DNA of 64,000 nucleotides. Source: Pontibacter rufus (GTDB lineage Bacteria; Bacteroidota; Bacteroidia; Cytophagales; Hymenobacteraceae). A program made the position numbers and the translations under genes. The stretch is from assembly GCF_015694705.1 (NCBI RefSeq), contig NZ_JADQDR010000002.1, positions 1-64,000 of the forward strand, given 5' to 3'. Below are positions 47,653-57,100 of this stretch, piece after piece. Under the pieces are notes generated by a model. It was not told where the DNA came from, did not search any database, and saw only the letters and a list, made by a program, of their open reading frames with translations. Each line of letters begins with the position of its first letter. Positions within the stretch are counted from its first letter, which is position 1.

Positions 47653-47691
47653 TTACATAGCTATAGCCGGTACACTTGCAGATTGATATGT

Positions 47692-48741
47692 ATGGATAAA
47701 GAAATAACCATCTACGATATAGCCCGGGAATTATCTATCTCTCCTACCACCGTAAGCAGGGGGCTGAATAATCACCCGGCCGTAAAAAAGGATACCAGGC
47801 AGAAGATATTTGATGCCGCCAGCCAGATGGGCTACCGCACCAATGCATTTGCCAGTAACCTCAGAAAGAAGCGCACCAACACCATCGGCGTGATTGTGCC
47901 CAGGCTGAACAGCAGCTTTCAGTCCTCGGTGATGGCAGGCATGGAGAAAGTGGCCAACGAAGCAGGCTATAACCTGATTATCAGCCAGTCGCTGGAGACG
48001 GTGCAGAAAGAAATAGCCAATGCCAAAACCATGTTTGACAACCGGGTGGACGGTCTGCTGGTGTCCATCGCTTACGATACAGAGAATACAGACCATTTTG
48101 AGCCTTTCTTCAGCAAAGGCATTCCGCTGCTGTTTTACGACAGGGTGCCGGAGCATAAAAACTGCACCAGCATCGTCATCGACAACATAAAAGCCGCTTA
48201 TACAGCTACAACGCACCTGGTAGAGCAGGGCTGCACAAACATCATACACATCAGCGGCAACCTGAAAGTGAACGTGTACAAAGACCGGCTGAAAGGCTTT
48301 AAGTATGCCCTGATGGACAATGATATTCCGTTCACCAAAGCTTCGGTTATCACCACCGACCTGAGCGAGGAGGCGGGCATCAAAGCAGCGCAGCAGATAC
48401 TAAAAATGAGCCCTTTACCGGACGGCATCTTTGTATCAAACGACAATTGCGCTGTGAGCTGCATTAAAACGCTGAAGCAGGCCGGCATCTCCATACCCGA
48501 TGATATGGCGATTGTGGGCTTCAATAACGACCCTATCACCCGCATTATTGAGCCCAACCTGACCACCATAGATTACCCTGGCTATGAAATGGGCGAAGTA
48601 GCCGTTAGGAGCCTGATAAACTACTTAGATGGTGCCTCAGATGTAACTATCACCAACACCATTACCCTGCGGTCGGAATTGGTAGTTAGGGAGTCGACGA
48701 GGAAAACAGCGAAAGCAGAAAAGCCCAGTATAGCCAGCTAA
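47692..48741 (+). CDS. LacI-family regulator of the xylan locus
   Basis: 349 residues from ATG 47692. N-terminal helix-turn-helix IYDIARELSISPTTVSRGLNNHPAVK, hinge, then a periplasmic-binding-like effector domain (TIGVIVPRLNSSFQSSVMAG onward, GIFVSNDNCAVSCIK, VGFNNDPI). Position between the two halves of the locus and two matching operators support it as their regulator, with xylose- or glucuronate-derived effector as inference. Confidence 0.9.
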   Translation: MDKEITIYDIARELSISPTTVSRGLNNHPAVKKDTRQKIFDAASQMGYRTNAFASNLRKKRTNTIGVIVPRLNSSFQSSVMAGMEKVANEAGYNLIISQSLETVQKEIANAKTMFDNRVDGLLVSIAYDTENTDHFEPFFSKGIPLLFYDRVPEHKNCTSIVIDNIKAAYTATTHLVEQGCTNIIHISGNLKVNVYKDRLKGFKYALMDNDIPFTKASVITTDLSEEAGIKAAQQILKMSPLPDGIFVSNDNCAVSCIKTLKQAGISIPDDMAIVGFNNDPITRIIEPNLTTIDYPGYEMGEVAVRSLINYLDGASDVTITNTITLRSELVVRESTRKTAKAEKPSIAS

Positions 48742-48746
48742 TGTCG

Positions 48747-48905
48747 CCCTTTGGAGGAGGTAGGGGAATGATTAACTTCTACGGACAAGTAATTTATACT
48801 TCAAGTGGAGTATGAATAAGGCAAGTTTTTAAACGTGTAAGTATAAAATGTGGCTCACATGGGTATATCTCAGATAGTAATCATCCCCCTACCCCCTTCA
48901 AAGGG
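48747..48905. repeat. MITE-like inverted repeat element
   Basis: The stretch 48747-48774 (starting CCCTTTGGAGGAGGTAGG) is mirrored by 48878-48905 (ending CCCCTTCAAAGGG) with about four mismatches in 28 bases, some 100 bases apart. Two motif copies lie between the arms (48795, 48839). It falls between lacI and the GH67 gene and may end lacI transcription. Confidence 0.5.
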
Positions 48906-48985
48906 GAACTTCTCAGCAAGGGTGTTCCGTATCCTTTTGCGTAACGTCAGTTATGTGTCCTTTTACCCATTTTAATATATCCAGT

Positions 48986-51151
48986 ATGAAGCGTAAGCCT
49001 GTTTGTCTTTTACTGCTCCTGTTATTTTTAAATCTGCTAAGCGGCAGGTTAATGGCCGAAGATGGCTATAGGCTATGGCTAAGGTATGACCAGGTGCAGG
49101 ATGCTGCCAGGCTGCAGGCTTACCGGCAGGCGGTAAATGAAATCATCATACAAGGGAGTTCCCCAACACTTTCGGCTGCGCAGGAGGAGCTTCAGACCGG
49201 ACTTACCGGTTTGCTGGGACAGGCCATACCTGCGGCTCAAACACCAACGCAGCAAAACATACTGGTGGCCGGCACGCCTTCCGGCTCAGCCCTCATAAAA
49301 GAACTGAATCTTACAGATAAGTTGAAAGCAGTAGGCGATGAAGGCTACCTGCTGCTCAGCACCACCAAAAACGGCAGAAAGTATACGGTTATCGCGGCCA
49401 ACACCGATATAGGCGTTTTATATGGCAGCTTCCACTTTTTAAGGCTCCTGCAAACGCAGCAGGATATCAGCAAGCTCTCGCTGGCCAGCGCCCCCAAAAT
49501 CAAAAAACGCGTGCTCAACCACTGGGACAACCTGGACCGTACCGTGGAACGCGGCTATGCCGGATTTTCGCTCTGGAAGTGGCATACCCTGCCCGATTAC
49601 ATCGATCAGCGTTACATTGATTATGCCCGCGCCAATGCGTCTATCGGCATCAACGGCACGGTGCTGACGAACGTAAATGCCAATGCCCTCGTGCTCACAC
49701 CAGTATACCTGAAAAAAGTAGCTGCTCTCGCCAATGTTTTCCGCCCCTATGGCCTGAAAGTATACTTAACAGCCCGCTTCAGCGCCCCGATTGAGATTGG
49801 CGGCCTGAAAACAGCCGACCCGCTGGACCCGCAGGTACGCGCCTGGTGGAAGAAGAAGTCAGATGAAATTTATACTTATGTGCCTGATTTTGGCGGCTTT
49901 TTGGTGAAGGCAAACTCCGAAGGGCAGCCGGGACCGCAGAACTATGGCCGCACGCACGCCGACGGCGCCAACATGCTGGCTGACGCAGTTGCTGCAAACG
50001 GTGGCATTGTGATGTGGCGTGCCTTTGTGTACAGCGACAAAGAGCCGGATGACCGCGCCAAGCAGGCGTATAACGAGTTTAAACCGCTGGATGGCCAGTT
50101 CCGCGACAACGTGCTGGTACAGGTTAAGAACGGCCCTATCGATTTTCAGCCGCGCGAGCCTTTCCACCCGCTGTTTGGCGCGATGCCCAAAACGCCGCTG
50201 ATGATGGAATTCCAGATTACGCAGGAGTACCTGGGGCAGGGCACCACCCTCGCCTACCTCGCCCCTATGTATAAAGAGACGCTGGAAGCGGATACGTATG
50301 CCGAGGGCAAAGGCTCCACCGTAGCCAAAGTGGTAGACGGCACCCTGAATAATCATAAGCTGACTGGTATAGCCGGCGTGGCCAACATCGGTGATGACCG
50401 CGACTGGACCGGCCACCAGTTTGGCCAGTCCAACTGGTATACGTTCGGCCGCCTCGCCTGGGATCACAACCTCCCATCTGAGAAAATTGCAGACGAGTGG
50501 CTCAAAATGACTTTTACCAATAACAACAGGTTTGTAGCGCCGGTAAAAAATATGATGATGAACTCGCATGAAGCCATTGTTAATTATATGACACCGCTCG
50601 GCCTGCACCACATCATGGGCAGAAGCCATCACTACGGTCCCGGTCCCTGGGTAGAGGGCGGCCCCCGCGCCGACTGGACTGCCGTATACTATCACCGCGC
50701 TGATGCGCAGGGCATCGGTTTCGACCGCACCAAAACAGGCAGCAATGCGGTGGCACAGTATTTCCCGCCCGTAACCAGAAAATTTGCCAGCCTCGAAAAG
50801 TGCCCCGAAAAATATTTGCTCTGGTTCCACCATGTAAGCTGGGACTACAAGGTAAACTCCGGCAGAACACTCTGGAATGAGCTCTGCTACAAGTATAGCA
50901 GCGGCGTAGATACGGTGCGCCAGATGCAGGAAACCTGGAACAACATGGAAGGCCTAGTGGATGAAGAAAGATTCAACCATGTTAAAATGTTTCTGACCAT
51001 CCAGGAAAAAGAGGCAAAATGGTGGCGCGATGCCTGCCTGCTATACTTCCAGACGTTCTCGAAGCAGCCCATACCACAGGATTTAGAAAAGCCGGACCAT
51101 ACGTTAGACTATTTCATGAGCTTAGACCCTAAGTTTGTACCCGGCATTTAA
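48986..51151 (+). CDS. GH67 alpha-glucuronidase
   Basis: 721 residues from ATG 48986. GH67 removes glucuronic acid from the end of xylooligosaccharides. Catalytic residues by family comparison: acid in VKANSEGQPG (Glu), base pair in VKNGPIDFQP (Asp) and FQITQEYLG (Glu). A signal peptide (LLLLLLFLNLLSGRLMA) predicts export, whereas many characterised GH67 enzymes are intracellular. First gene after lacI in the rightward run. Confidence 0.94.
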   Translation: MKRKPVCLLLLLLFLNLLSGRLMAEDGYRLWLRYDQVQDAARLQAYRQAVNEIIIQGSSPTLSAAQEELQTGLTGLLGQAIPAAQTPTQQNILVAGTPSGSALIKELNLTDKLKAVGDEGYLLLSTTKNGRKYTVIAANTDIGVLYGSFHFLRLLQTQQDISKLSLASAPKIKKRVLNHWDNLDRTVERGYAGFSLWKWHTLPDYIDQRYIDYARANASIGINGTVLTNVNANALVLTPVYLKKVAALANVFRPYGLKVYLTARFSAPIEIGGLKTADPLDPQVRAWWKKKSDEIYTYVPDFGGFLVKANSEGQPGPQNYGRTHADGANMLADAVAANGGIVMWRAFVYSDKEPDDRAKQAYNEFKPLDGQFRDNVLVQVKNGPIDFQPREPFHPLFGAMPKTPLMMEFQITQEYLGQGTTLAYLAPMYKETLEADTYAEGKGSTVAKVVDGTLNNHKLTGIAGVANIGDDRDWTGHQFGQSNWYTFGRLAWDHNLPSEKIADEWLKMTFTNNNRFVAPVKNMMMNSHEAIVNYMTPLGLHHIMGRSHHYGPGPWVEGGPRADWTAVYYHRADAQGIGFDRTKTGSNAVAQYFPPVTRKFASLEKCPEKYLLWFHHVSWDYKVNSGRTLWNELCYKYSSGVDTVRQMQETWNNMEGLVDEERFNHVKMFLTIQEKEAKWWRDACLLYFQTFSKQPIPQDLEKPDHTLDYFMSLDPKFVPGI

Positions 51152-51161
51152 CATTATACTT

Positions 51162-51920
51162 ATGAATTCAGATTCCAACACCGCCACTAAAACGGCTATT
51201 GTAACCGGAGGAGCTTCCGGCCTGGGCTATGCCATTGCTGAGAAATTTGTGCAAAGCAACGTCCGCACCATCATCATTGGCCGCAACGAGCAAAAACTAC
51301 AGGAGGCGAAAGAAGCCTTCGGCGACCTGTGCTCCTACATCGTATTCGACCTGACCAACCTGCCGGAAATACCGAAACTGGTAAGCGACATGGCAGACAA
51401 GTATGGCCGCATCGATATCCTGGTAAACAATGCGGGCATCAACATGAAAAAGCCTTTTACGGAAGTAACCGACGAGGAATTCCAGAACATCCTGCTGACC
51501 AACGTAACGTCGGTGTTTGCCCTGAGCCGCGAAGTAGTGAAAACCATGCTGCCACACCGGAGCGGGGCTATTGTAAACATCAGTTCCATGGCTGCCCAGT
51601 ACGGTATTCCGAAAGTGATTGCTTATACGGCTTCCAAAACAGCTATTGAGGGCATGACGCGCTCGATGGCGGTGGATTTGTCGCCCCAGGGCATCCGCGT
51701 CAACTGCGTGGCGCCTGGTTTTATCGCTACGGCTATGTCGGCCAAAGCGCTCAACAACGACCCGGAACGCAAAAACAAGGTCCTTTCCAGAACGCCTATG
51801 GGCGAATTAGGCACCCCGGCAGATGTGGCAGATGCTGTTTACTTTTATGCCACTGAAGGCGCCCGGTATGTCACGGGCACGGTGCTTCCGGTAGATGGCG
51901 GTAACTCCATTGGCTTTTAG
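51162..51920 (+). CDS. Short-chain dehydrogenase, probable fructuronate reductase
   Basis: 252 residues. Nucleotide-binding TGGASGLG (15-22), NNAG, catalytic Ser/Tyr/Lys with YTASK, and C-terminal VTGTVLPVDGG. It resembles gluconate-5-dehydrogenase and SDR-type mannonate oxidoreductase. With uxaC and uxuA present and no classical uxuB, this SDR is the best candidate for the missing fructuronate to mannonate step. A TATACTT copy directly abuts its ATG. Confidence 0.85.
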   Translation: MNSDSNTATKTAIVTGGASGLGYAIAEKFVQSNVRTIIIGRNEQKLQEAKEAFGDLCSYIVFDLTNLPEIPKLVSDMADKYGRIDILVNNAGINMKKPFTEVTDEEFQNILLTNVTSVFALSREVVKTMLPHRSGAIVNISSMAAQYGIPKVIAYTASKTAIEGMTRSMAVDLSPQGIRVNCVAPGFIATAMSAKALNNDPERKNKVLSRTPMGELGTPADVADAVYFYATEGARYVTGTVLPVDGGNSIGF

Positions 51921-52033
51921 CAGCATTTTTATACTTGCTAAACCTTTTCATGTAAAAATAACACTTATATTTATACCCTGCTCCAGGGGTGAACAGGTAA
52001 ATACTTTTTTGCGTGCGTAGCACAACGAAGGAT

Positions 52034-53158
52034 ATGATAAAAAACAAGCTATGGGTTATAGCCTGCCTCGCAATAGCCAGTTGTGGTTTTGTTGCAACAA
52101 AAGGGCCGGCGGAGGTATCGCTCAAAAAGGTTTTCAAAGATGACTTTTATATAGGTGCGGCCTTGAACGGCAGGCAGGTAATGGGCAGAGAACCGAAAGC
52201 AACAGCTATTATTGCGCAGCAATTTAACAGCATCAGCCCGGAGAACGTCCTGAAATGGGAATCCATCCATCCGCAGCCCGACAAGTATAACTTTGCGCCG
52301 GCCGACGCTTACGTCGCTTTTGGCGACAAGCACGACATGTTTGTGGTAGGCCACAACCTGGTTTGGCATAGCCAGACGCCGGACTGGGTGTTTGAAGATG
52401 CACAAGGCAACGCCGCCGGCAAAGAAGCGTTACAGCAGCGCATGGCCGATCACATCAACACTGTGGCCGGCAGGTATAAAGGCAAGATTGATGGCTGGGA
52501 TGTGGTGAACGAGGCGCTGAACGATGACGGCACCCTGCGGGAATCCAAATGGTATAAAATTATTGGCGAGGAATACCTGGCCGACGCCTACAAACTGGCG
52601 CACAACGCTGACCCGAACGCAGAATTATACTACAACGATTACAACCTCTGGAAACCGGCCAAACGCGACGGCGCCATCCGCCTGGTAAAAGACCTGCAGG
52701 AAAAAGGCCTGAAAGTAGATGGTATCGGGATGCAGGGCCACTGGGGTTTGGAGAGCCCAAGTATAAAGCAGATTGAGGAAAGCATCGTCGCTTTTTCTAA
52801 ATTGGGCAAAGTAATGATAACCGAACTGGACATTGACGTGCTGCCCAATCCCAGCCACCGCAGTGGTGCCGACATAGACGCCACCTTTGCATCTGATGAG
52901 AAGTATAATGTTTATAAAAATGGCCTGCCGGACTCTGTACAGCAGCAACTCGCACAGCGCTATGCCGATATCTTCGCTTTGTTCCACAAGCACCGCGACA
53001 AAATCAGCCGCGTAACTTTCTGGGGCGTAACAGATGCGGACTCCTGGCTCAACAACTGGCCCATGAAAGGGCGTACCAGCTATCCGCTGCTGTTCGACCG
53101 CAACTATCAGCCCAAGCCCGCACTGAAAGCTATTATCAACTCTGTTTCCAAAAACTAA
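52034..53158 (+). CDS. GH10 endo-beta-1,4-xylanase lipoprotein
   Basis: 374 residues from ATG 52034. Lipoprotein signal ends at C17 (LAIASC). A single GH10 barrel: acid/base E160 in WDVVNEA, nucleophile E264 in ITELDID, plus HNLVWHSQTP. It cuts the xylan backbone, probably at the cell surface. Second last polymer-degrading gene in the rightward run. Confidence 0.95.
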   Translation: MIKNKLWVIACLAIASCGFVATKGPAEVSLKKVFKDDFYIGAALNGRQVMGREPKATAIIAQQFNSISPENVLKWESIHPQPDKYNFAPADAYVAFGDKHDMFVVGHNLVWHSQTPDWVFEDAQGNAAGKEALQQRMADHINTVAGRYKGKIDGWDVVNEALNDDGTLRESKWYKIIGEEYLADAYKLAHNADPNAELYYNDYNLWKPAKRDGAIRLVKDLQEKGLKVDGIGMQGHWGLESPSIKQIEESIVAFSKLGKVMITELDIDVLPNPSHRSGADIDATFASDEKYNVYKNGLPDSVQQQLAQRYADIFALFHKHRDKISRVTFWGVTDADSWLNNWPMKGRTSYPLLFDRNYQPKPALKAIINSVSKN

Positions 53159-53173
53159 ACTCCCGCAAACTTT

Positions 53174-54658
53174 ATGCTCTTATTAGGTATAGATATAGGT
53201 ACATCATCCATTAAAGTATCGGTGGTAGATGCACAGACACAGCAAAGCCTGGCTTCGGCACAGTATCCGGAGGAAGAATCGGGCATTCTCACGCCTGAAC
53301 CGGGTTGGGCCGAGCAATCGCCGGAAATGTGGTGGGAGCATACCAAAACAGCCATACATAAAGCCAACGCCACCGGCAAGTATAACCCAAAGGACATTGG
53401 TGCCATCGGCATTGCTTACCAGATGCACGGGCTGGTGGTGGTAGACAAAAACCAGCAAATACTGCGCAATTCTATTATCTGGTGCGACAGCCGCGCCGTT
53501 GAAATCGGCAACAAAGCCTTTGAGACCATTGGTGAAGAAAGAAGCCTGTCGCGCCTGCTCAACTCGCCCGGTAATTTTACGGCTTCCAAACTGGCCTGGG
53601 TAAAGGCAAACGAACCGGCGGTATACGATAACATCGACAAAGTTATGCTTCCCGGTGATTTCGTGGCCATGAAGCTGACCGGCGACATCACGACCAGTGT
53701 ATCGGCGCTCTCGGAAGGTGTGTTCTGGGATTTTCAGGATGATACCTTGTCCGCTGATGTGCTCGATTACTATAAGTTTGAGAAGTCGCTGATACCAGAG
53801 ATTAACCCGGTGTTTTCGGTGCATGGCACAGTGCAAAAGGCCGTGGCTGACGAACTGGGCTTGAAAGAAGGCATTCCGGTAACCTATAAATCAGGAGACC
53901 AGCCCAACAATGCGCTGTCGCTGAACGTGCTGAAACCTGGCGAAGTAGCTGCCACCGCCGGTACATCGGGCGTGATTTATGGCGTAAGCGACCAGTTGAT
54001 TTACGACCCGCAGTCGCGCGTGAATACTTTTGCCCACGTAAACTATGGCGAGCAGCAGAAACGCTTGGGTGTGCTGCTGTGCATCAACGGCACCGGCAGC
54101 CTCAACCGCTGGATAAAAACCATTGCCGGCACCGGCATCAGCTATGCCGAAATGAACGCTGCGGCCGCTAAAATCAGCGTCGGCAGCAACGGTTTGCGCG
54201 TAATACCTTTTGGCAATGGCGCCGAGCGCATGCTCAATAACAAGATTGTCGGCTCTCATTTCCACAATATCGACCTGAACCTGCATACCAAGGCGCATCT
54301 GTTCCGCGGCGTGCAGGAAGGCATCGCTTTTGCATTCCGCTACGGCCTGGACATAATGCGCGAAAGCGGCATGAACCCCAGCATCATCCGGGCAGGCAAG
54401 GCAAATTTATTTTTGAGCGATACCTTTACAGAAGCTTTTGTAAACGCGACACACGTGCCGGTGGAATTATACCAGAACGACGGCAGCGTAGGCGCCGCCT
54501 TAGGCGCAGGCATCGGCGTAAAAGCTTTTAAATCAGAAGAAGAGGCCTTTACCAACAGCAAAAAACTGCAGGTAATTGAGCCCAAAGCAATAGACCAGTA
54601 TGAGCCCGTTTACCAGGAATGGAAAGCCCTGCTGGGAGAACATCTGCATCAACTTTAA
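53174..54658 (+). CDS. xylB: Xylulokinase
   Basis: 494 residues, FGGY kinase. N-terminal GIDIGTSSIKVSVVD phosphate loop, substrate-binding YQMHGLVVVD, catalytic Asp in KSGDQPNNAL, and C-terminal DGSVGAALGAGIG. Phosphorylates xylulose from XylA. 15 bases after the GH10 gene; same operon. Confidence 0.95.
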   Translation: MLLLGIDIGTSSIKVSVVDAQTQQSLASAQYPEEESGILTPEPGWAEQSPEMWWEHTKTAIHKANATGKYNPKDIGAIGIAYQMHGLVVVDKNQQILRNSIIWCDSRAVEIGNKAFETIGEERSLSRLLNSPGNFTASKLAWVKANEPAVYDNIDKVMLPGDFVAMKLTGDITTSVSALSEGVFWDFQDDTLSADVLDYYKFEKSLIPEINPVFSVHGTVQKAVADELGLKEGIPVTYKSGDQPNNALSLNVLKPGEVAATAGTSGVIYGVSDQLIYDPQSRVNTFAHVNYGEQQKRLGVLLCINGTGSLNRWIKTIAGTGISYAEMNAAAAKISVGSNGLRVIPFGNGAERMLNNKIVGSHFHNIDLNLHTKAHLFRGVQEGIAFAFRYGLDIMRESGMNPSIIRAGKANLFLSDTFTEAFVNATHVPVELYQNDGSVGAALGAGIGVKAFKSEEEAFTNSKKLQVIEPKAIDQYEPVYQEWKALLGEHLHQL

Positions 54659-54691
54659 ATTCATTTATCAAACAGGTAATCATTTATACTT

Positions 54692-56023
54692 ATGGCAAAC
54701 ATTGTATTAGGAGAAAAAGAATATTTTAAAGGTATAGGCCAGATTAAGTACGAAGGCCCCGAATCTGATAACCCGCTGGCGTACCGCTGGTACGACGAGA
54801 ACAAAGTGGTGGCCGGCAAAACCCTGAAAGACCACCTGCGTTTTGCTGTGGCTTACTGGCACTCTTTCAACGCCAATGGCTCTGACCCTTTCGGTGGCCC
54901 TACGCTGAATTTTGCGTGGAACGAGAAATCAGACCCGATTGAAAGCGCCAAAGACAAAATGGATGCTGCTTTCGAGTTCATCACCAAAATGAACATGCCT
55001 TACTACTGCTTCCACGACGTGGATGTGGTGGACTATACCAACGACGTAGCCGATAACGAAAGGAGGCTGCAGACCATGGTGGAGTACGCCAAACAGAAAC
55101 AGCAGGAAAGCGGCGTGAAACTGCTTTGGGGCACTGCCAACGTGTTCTCGCACAGCCGCTACATGAACGGCGCTTCTACCAACCCCGACTTCCATGTGCT
55201 GGCGCATGCGGCGGCGCAGGTAAAAGGAGCGCTGGATGCTACTATTGCGCTGGGCGGAGAGAATTATGTGTTTTGGGGTGGCCGCGAGGGCTACATGACG
55301 CTACTGAACACAGACATGAAGCGTGAGCAGGAGCACCTGGCCCGCTTCCTGCAGACGGCCAGAGACTATGCCCGCAAGCAGGGCTTTAAAGGCACGTTCT
55401 TTATCGAGCCCAAGCCGATGGAGCCTACCAAACACCAGTATGATTATGATGTGGCCACAGTAGCCGGCTTCCTGCGCAAGTATGATTTGCTGGAAGATTT
55501 CAAGATAAACATCGAGGTGAACCACGCCACACTAGCCGGCCATACTTTCCAGCACGAGCTGCAGGCAGCGGCCGACGCCGGTTTGCTGGGAAGTATAGAT
55601 GCCAACCGCGGCGACTACCAGAACGGCTGGGATACCGACCAGTTCCCCAACAACATCAACGAGCTGACAGAGGCCATGCTGGTGTTCCTGGAGGCCGGTG
55701 GCGTGCAGGGCGGCGGCATCAACTTCGACGCCAAAATCAGGAGAAACTCCACTGACCCGGCTGACCTGTTCTACGCCCACATAGGCGGCGCCGACACGTT
55801 TGCCCGCGCACTGATTACGGCTGATAAAATCCTGCAGAACTCTGATTACAGAAAAATACGCGAGGAGCGTTACGCCACTTTCGACAGCGGCAAAGGGCAG
55901 GCCTACGAGCAAGGCAAACTGAGCCTGGAAGACCTGCGCAACTATGCCGCAGAGCAAGGCGAGCCCGAGGTAAGAAGCGGACGCCAGGAATACCTGGAAA
56001 ATTTAATTAACCGCTATATTTAA
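54692..56023 (+). CDS. xylA: Xylose isomerase
   Basis: 443 residues, class II enzyme length. Metal and catalytic motifs [29 protein letters not shown] and [15 protein letters not shown]. Converts xylose to xylulose. A TATACTT copy abuts the start codon directly. Last gene of the rightward run; ends at a strong terminator. Confidence 0.97.
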   Translation: MANIVLGEKEYFKGIGQIKYEGPESDNPLAYRWYDENKVVAGKTLKDHLRFAVAYWHSFNANGSDPFGGPTLNFAWNEKSDPIESAKDKMDAAFEFITKMNMPYYCFHDVDVVDYTNDVADNERRLQTMVEYAKQKQQESGVKLLWGTANVFSHSRYMNGASTNPDFHVLAHAAAQVKGALDATIALGGENYVFWGGREGYMTLLNTDMKREQEHLARFLQTARDYARKQGFKGTFFIEPKPMEPTKHQYDYDVATVAGFLRKYDLLEDFKINIEVNHATLAGHTFQHELQAAADAGLLGSIDANRGDYQNGWDTDQFPNNINELTEAMLVFLEAGGVQGGGINFDAKIRRNSTDPADLFYAHIGGADTFARALITADKILQNSDYRKIREERYATFDSGKGQAYEQGKLSLEDLRNYAAEQGEPEVRSGRQEYLENLINRYI

Positions 56024-56077
56024 CAGGTGGGGCGCTGCAAAGCGGCACTTGGGTAAATATTGACCTAATGAAAGTAT

Positions 56078-56113
56078 AAAAAGCGCTGCAAATGTATGTT
56101 TGCAGCGCTTTTT
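56078..56113 (+). terminator. Terminator of the rightward xylan operon
   Basis: Perfect 15-base arms AAAAAGCGCTGCAAA / TTTGCAGCGCTTTTT with a 6-base loop. Confidence 0.88.
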
Positions 56114-56146
56114 ATTATCCAAAATATGTATATTTGCAGCATCGAT

Positions 56147-56220
56147 CGGGGTGTAGCGTAGCCTGGTATCGCGCCAGCATGGGGTGCTGGAGGTCGTGGG
56201 TTCGAATCCCGCCACTCCGA
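56147..56220 (+). tRNA. tRNA-Pro (GGG)
   Basis: Acceptor CGGGGTG/CACTCCG, anticodon stem CCAGC/GCTGG with loop ATGGGGT (anticodon GGG), T-loop TTCGAAT. No encoded CCA. Confidence 0.95.
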
Positions 56221-56222
56221 CA

Positions 56223-56253
56223 AAAGGCCTTCTACAGCATGTAGAAGGCCTTT
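56223..56253 (+). terminator. Terminator after tRNA-Pro
   Basis: Perfect 14-base arms AAAGGCCTTCTACA / TGTAGAAGGCCTTT around a 3-base loop. Confidence 0.8.
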
Positions 56254-56433
56254 ATTGTCATAATAAATAGCGGCCAACCTTTTTCCCCTTCTCTCCTACT
56301 GGTTTTTGACTTCGTCCTGTTCTACTTAATCTTTTAACTATTTTGCTGTTAAACTTAAGCACATACATCTTGCAACTAGTAAGAGTAGCATTCCTGGTAG
56401 CTGATAGTTGGCTGTAAACTCAAATCATAGAAA

Positions 56434-57057
56434 ATGAAACTAACAAAACTACTTGGCATAACTACTTTCCTATCATACCTCGTCTCAGTTTGTATACTAT
56501 TTACTACTAATGCCCATGCTTTACAAGAAGTACAGTATCTGAGTGTGACAGGATATAACATTGAAGGCTTAGCAGGACAAAGCAGAGTGATGATTTTAAA
56601 TTACTTGTTGCCTGGGCTCTTAATGGCACTATTTGGACTATCACTATCTAAGAAATATAAGGCGCAGACTGCAGGTAAGATAGGAAGCTTCATTTTTGTT
56701 GTTTCTGGCATTAGCTGGATGAGCTTTTCCTTTTCCCCGCTTTATCCTAATGGCACAATGAATGGCTTTGACTTTGAATTACTCCACTATATAAAGGTAT
56801 TTTTTGCTTGGGGTGCAGGAGTGATAGCACTAATTCTTATTAGTTCAGATTCTAAAGAGATAGGAATAAACAAAACTATAAAGTGGACTGGGATTGCTAT
56901 CGCAGTTCTGATGGTTTTTGAAATGTTATACTATTGGTTTATAAACTACTCAGGGACTATTTCCGCTGTAAGCTGGACAGTTTATTTTATGTGGTTTGCA
57001 TTGTTTGCAACTCAAAAAAATCTTCAGCCAACAAAGCGCATACTTAACCCTCGCTAA
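56434..57057 (+). CDS. DUF998-like membrane protein in an AT-rich cassette
   Basis: 207 residues with about six membrane helices. FLSYLVSVCILFTT, then ILNYLLPGLLMALFGLSLSKK and FVVSGISWMSFSFSPLYPNG, the last typical of DUF998 proteins. Base composition is clearly more AT-rich than neighbours, with no AAGTATA copy. Followed at once by an attC-like hairpin, suggesting a mobile cassette. Confidence 0.75.
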   Translation: MKLTKLLGITTFLSYLVSVCILFTTNAHALQEVQYLSVTGYNIEGLAGQSRVMILNYLLPGLLMALFGLSLSKKYKAQTAGKIGSFIFVVSGISWMSFSFSPLYPNGTMNGFDFELLHYIKVFFAWGAGVIALILISSDSKEIGINKTIKWTGIAIAVLMVFEMLYYWFINYSGTISAVSWTVYFMWFALFATQKNLQPTKRILNPR

Positions 57058-57090
57058 GACTTCGGGCTCCGTATGCACGAGCACGTTTGC
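57053..57090. repeat. attC-like hairpin 1
   Basis: GCTAAG ... CTTAGC-type outer arms (GCTAA / TTTGC, imperfect) and inner arms GCTC / GAGC, overlapping the end of the DUF998 gene. Its layout parallels the hairpin at 57462. Weak fit to the attC consensus. Confidence 0.35.
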
Positions 57091-57100
57091 AATTATAAAA

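Larger units (their letters stand above)
47207..47691. other. Divergent control region of the xylan locus
   Basis: It lies between susC and lacI, is AT-rich, and contains the two operators at 47393 and 47639. No gene seen. Confidence 0.7.
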
